Below are positions 5,337 to 6,733 of a stretch of DNA of 6,733 nt, in pieces. Under the pieces are notes generated by a model. It did no database searches. It was not told the origin of the DNA and saw only the letters and a list, made by a program, of their open reading frames with translations. A program made the translations under genes and the position numbers. Each line of letters starts with the position of its first letter. The first letter of the stretch is position 1. The stretch is from Pirellulales bacterium (GTDB lineage Bacteria; Planctomycetota; Planctomycetia; Pirellulales; Thermoguttaceae): contig DAOWNK010000180.1 of assembly GCA_030642635.1 (NCBI GenBank), positions 1-6,733 of the forward strand. The letters run 5' to 3'.

Positions 5337-6362
5337 CTACTCCAGTGCTATCTCTTTCCCGCTCTTGGAAGATTCGTAAGCGGCCAAGGCGGCGGCCACT
5401 GCCTGGCGGCCGTCCCAGCCGGTAATCGGCGGCTGCCGGCCGGCCGTAATCGCATCGAAGAACCCATTGCAGTGATCGGCGTACGACTCCAGACGCACCG
5501 GGTCGAGAAAGCCCTTGCCCTCCCAATCGACCGGCTCCTGTGTCTCGACAACCCGCCACCGGCCGTCTTCGGTCGCACGCAGTTCGCCGTAGGCGTCAAG
5601 GTCGATCAACCCATTGTCGCCGACTATCCAGCAGGCGAACTGTGTGCGTGGAAAACTGGGCTTGGGCATCTCGCCGGAACTCCACATCGTCACCGTCGCA
5701 CCGTTGGTCAATGTCATAACCAGCATAGAGGTGCCTTCGACCTTCGCACCCGGCGCCAGACACGTGCATTTGGCAAATACCGTTGCAATTTCCGCTCCGG
5801 TAAGCCAGCGAATCCGATCGAAGTTATGGATTGCATGGCCGATGAGAATACCCAGGTTGTCGCTGTCGCTTTGCCATTTGGGGAACGCTTCGAGTCCGCC
5901 GGGCAGGAATTGCCACTCCATGATTTGCCGTACCTGGCCCAGCCGACCGGCATCGAGCATTTCTTTTGCCTTAGCGTTGCACTTGCGCGTACGCTGTGTA
6001 AAGCCGATCGAGCAATACACGCCCGCCTTTTCGCACGCCTGGATAACGGCGTCGCAATCGGCAACGGTACAGGCCATCGGCTTTTCAATCATTACGTGCT
6101 TGCCTTCGGCCACGGCGGCCAGGGCCTGCCGGACATGCACGTGGTGCGGGGTGGTAATGAAAACGGCCGAGATGTCGTCGCGCCGAACCAGCGAGTCGAC
6201 CGACGCCTCGTAGTCGACGTCGTAATCCGCGGCCAACTGCTCTGCCCGGGAACCGCCCGCCACGGTCTTGACTTCCGCTTGTGGGCAAAACTTTGAGATC
6301 GTCTCAGCGTAGGTCCTGCCCATAAACCCGGAGCCGATAATGCCGATACCAATTTGACCCAT
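5337..6362 (-). CDS. Gfo/Idh/MocA-family NAD(P)-dependent oxidoreductase
   Basis: This 341-residue protein has the standard two-domain layout. The N-terminal Rossmann fold shows GIGIIGSGFMG (5-15) for dinucleotide binding, ITTPHHVHV (69-77) and the EKPMA motif (93-97) with catalytic Lys94. The C-terminal alpha/beta domain contains GHAIHNFDRIRWLTG (175-189); His179 fits the usual catalytic His, but the Asp normally four residues before it is Gly175. The family oxidises or reduces sugars, cyclitols and their derivatives, so in this operon it may create or consume the ketone used by the aminotransferase downstream. The ATG is preceded by AAGGAG with good spacing, and that Shine-Dalgarno lies within the last codons of the symporter gene, whose stop is only 2 bases away. 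The aminotransferase start follows 5 bases after its TAG. The substrate is not determined. Confidence 0.92.
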   Translation of the reverse strand: MGQIGIGIIGSGFMGRTYAETISKFCPQAEVKTVAGGSRAEQLAADYDVDYEASVDSLVRRDDISAVFITTPHHVHVRQALAAVAEGKHVMIEKPMACTVADCDAVIQACEKAGVYCSIGFTQRTRKCNAKAKEMLDAGRLGQVRQIMEWQFLPGGLEAFPKWQSDSDNLGILIGHAIHNFDRIRWLTGAEIATVFAKCTCLAPGAKVEGTSMLVMTLTNGATVTMWSSGEMPKPSFPRTQFACWIVGDNGLIDLDAYGELRATEDGRWRVVETQEPVDWEGKGFLDPVRLESYADHCNGFFDAITAGRQPPITGWDGRQAVAAALAAYESSKSGKEIALE

Positions 6363-6364
6363 GT

Positions 6365-6733
6365 TTATCTCCTTACGTGTTTTCTTGCAACATTTGTAAC
6401 ATTTCTGTTATGTAACCGTGCGACCAGGCCGCCGATCAGCAACAACGCCGCCGCGATACCGAGATTCAGACCGAACGCTAATGTGTCTGTTGCATAAGGC
6501 AGAACGACCAGCACAAGGGCGCCGATCAGCATTACCGAGATACCGACCACGCGAAACGGAGATATTACCCTGGTTCCATGTTCGCCGACCGCGATTTTGT
6601 CCTCGTCCATCTCGCCGATCGGAACCGTCAGCCGATGCAGAAACGCCTCGGAACGCTTCTGTTCGGCGGATGACGCCGGAAACATCAGGCTCACGAAGAT
6701 CATTATCACGGTAGTAACAGCCGTTGTGGCGAG
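6365..6733 (-). CDS. Sodium/solute symporter (SSS-like), C-terminal part, cut by window edge
   Basis: The frame is open from the window edge, with 122 residues visible, and ends at TAA (6367-6365). It starts within a hydrophobic segment (LATTAVTTVIMIFVSLMFP), then a charged loop (AEQKRSEAFLHRLTVPIGEMDEDK), then two predicted membrane helices (VVGISVMLIGALVLVVLP and about TLAFGLNLGIAAALLLIGGLVARL), and a short basic tail. This is how many bacterial sodium/solute symporters of the SSS (SLC5) family end, with a loop of the type AFFxRLxTP before the last helices. The core with substrate and sodium sites lies outside the window, so the family call is moderate. It is the most upstream operon gene visible and probably imports the pathway substrate. 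The GTG at 6709 is internal and is not taken as a start. Confidence 0.6.
   Translation of the reverse strand, partial: LATTAVTTVIMIFVSLMFPASSAEQKRSEAFLHRLTVPIGEMDEDKIAVGEHGTRVISPFRVVGISVMLIGALVLVVLPYATDTLAFGLNLGIAAALLLIGGLVARLHNRNVTNVARKHVRR

Noticed and set aside
5332..5559. Longer aminotransferase start at 5559
   Set aside because: The extra 76 residues overlap the dehydrogenase gene out of frame and look like shadow sequence. The ATG at 5331 has a GGAG and follows the dehydrogenase stop directly.
5472..6296. Plus-strand frame of 274 codons opposite the dehydrogenase
   Set aside because: It is a mirror frame of a GC-rich gene with intact Rossmann and EKP motifs; its own translation shows no family features.

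Overview
The window looks like chromosomal accessory DNA from a moderately GC-rich environmental bacterium. The gene mix (Gfo/Idh/MocA dehydrogenase, DegT-type aminotransferase, amidohydrolase-2 proteins, sodium/solute symporter, LacI regulator) and short dispersed repeats carrying GTAGGGTGGGTG-like strings recall Planctomycetota. That assignment is inference from general familiarity; no rRNA or other marker is present.

Left part (1-1022): bases 1-323 hold no supportable gene, but contain a hairpin-forming repeat and a promoter. The promoter has a perfect 6-3-6 dyad between its -35 and -10 boxes. It drives a two-gene toxin-antitoxin module: an AbrB/MazE-like antitoxin (324-554) overlapping by 4 bases a Doc/Fic-fold toxin (551-943). 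The toxin converges with a LacI-type gene, and the two share a large inverted repeat (937-1022) whose arms contain both stop codons.

Middle (1016-2322): a LacI-family repressor on the minus strand has its own sigma70-like promoter and a strong Shine-Dalgarno ahead of a TTG start. Its upstream region carries an 11-bp inverted repeat, a second copy of the dispersed repeat, and a 16-codon reading frame that looks like the start of a lost gene.

Right part (2319-6733, minus strand): a tightly packed operon reads right to left. It encodes the C-terminal part of a sodium/solute symporter, a Gfo/Idh/MocA dehydrogenase, a DegT/StrS/AHBA-synthase-like PLP aminotransferase, a small TIM-barrel amidohydrolase homologue lacking every recognisable metal ligand, and an adjacent paralogue with the ligands intact. 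Junctions are 2 nt apart, 5 nt apart, a 4-nt overlap and a 1-nt overlap. A plausible reading is uptake of a sugar or cyclitol, oxidation to a ketone, transamination to an amino derivative (or the reverse), and hydrolysis or decarboxylation by the amidohydrolase pair, under LacI-type control. The substrate is unknown. The active/inactive amidohydrolase pair beside the aminotransferase is the best candidate here for undescribed biology. A second theme is that repeats form the 3' ends of several genes.
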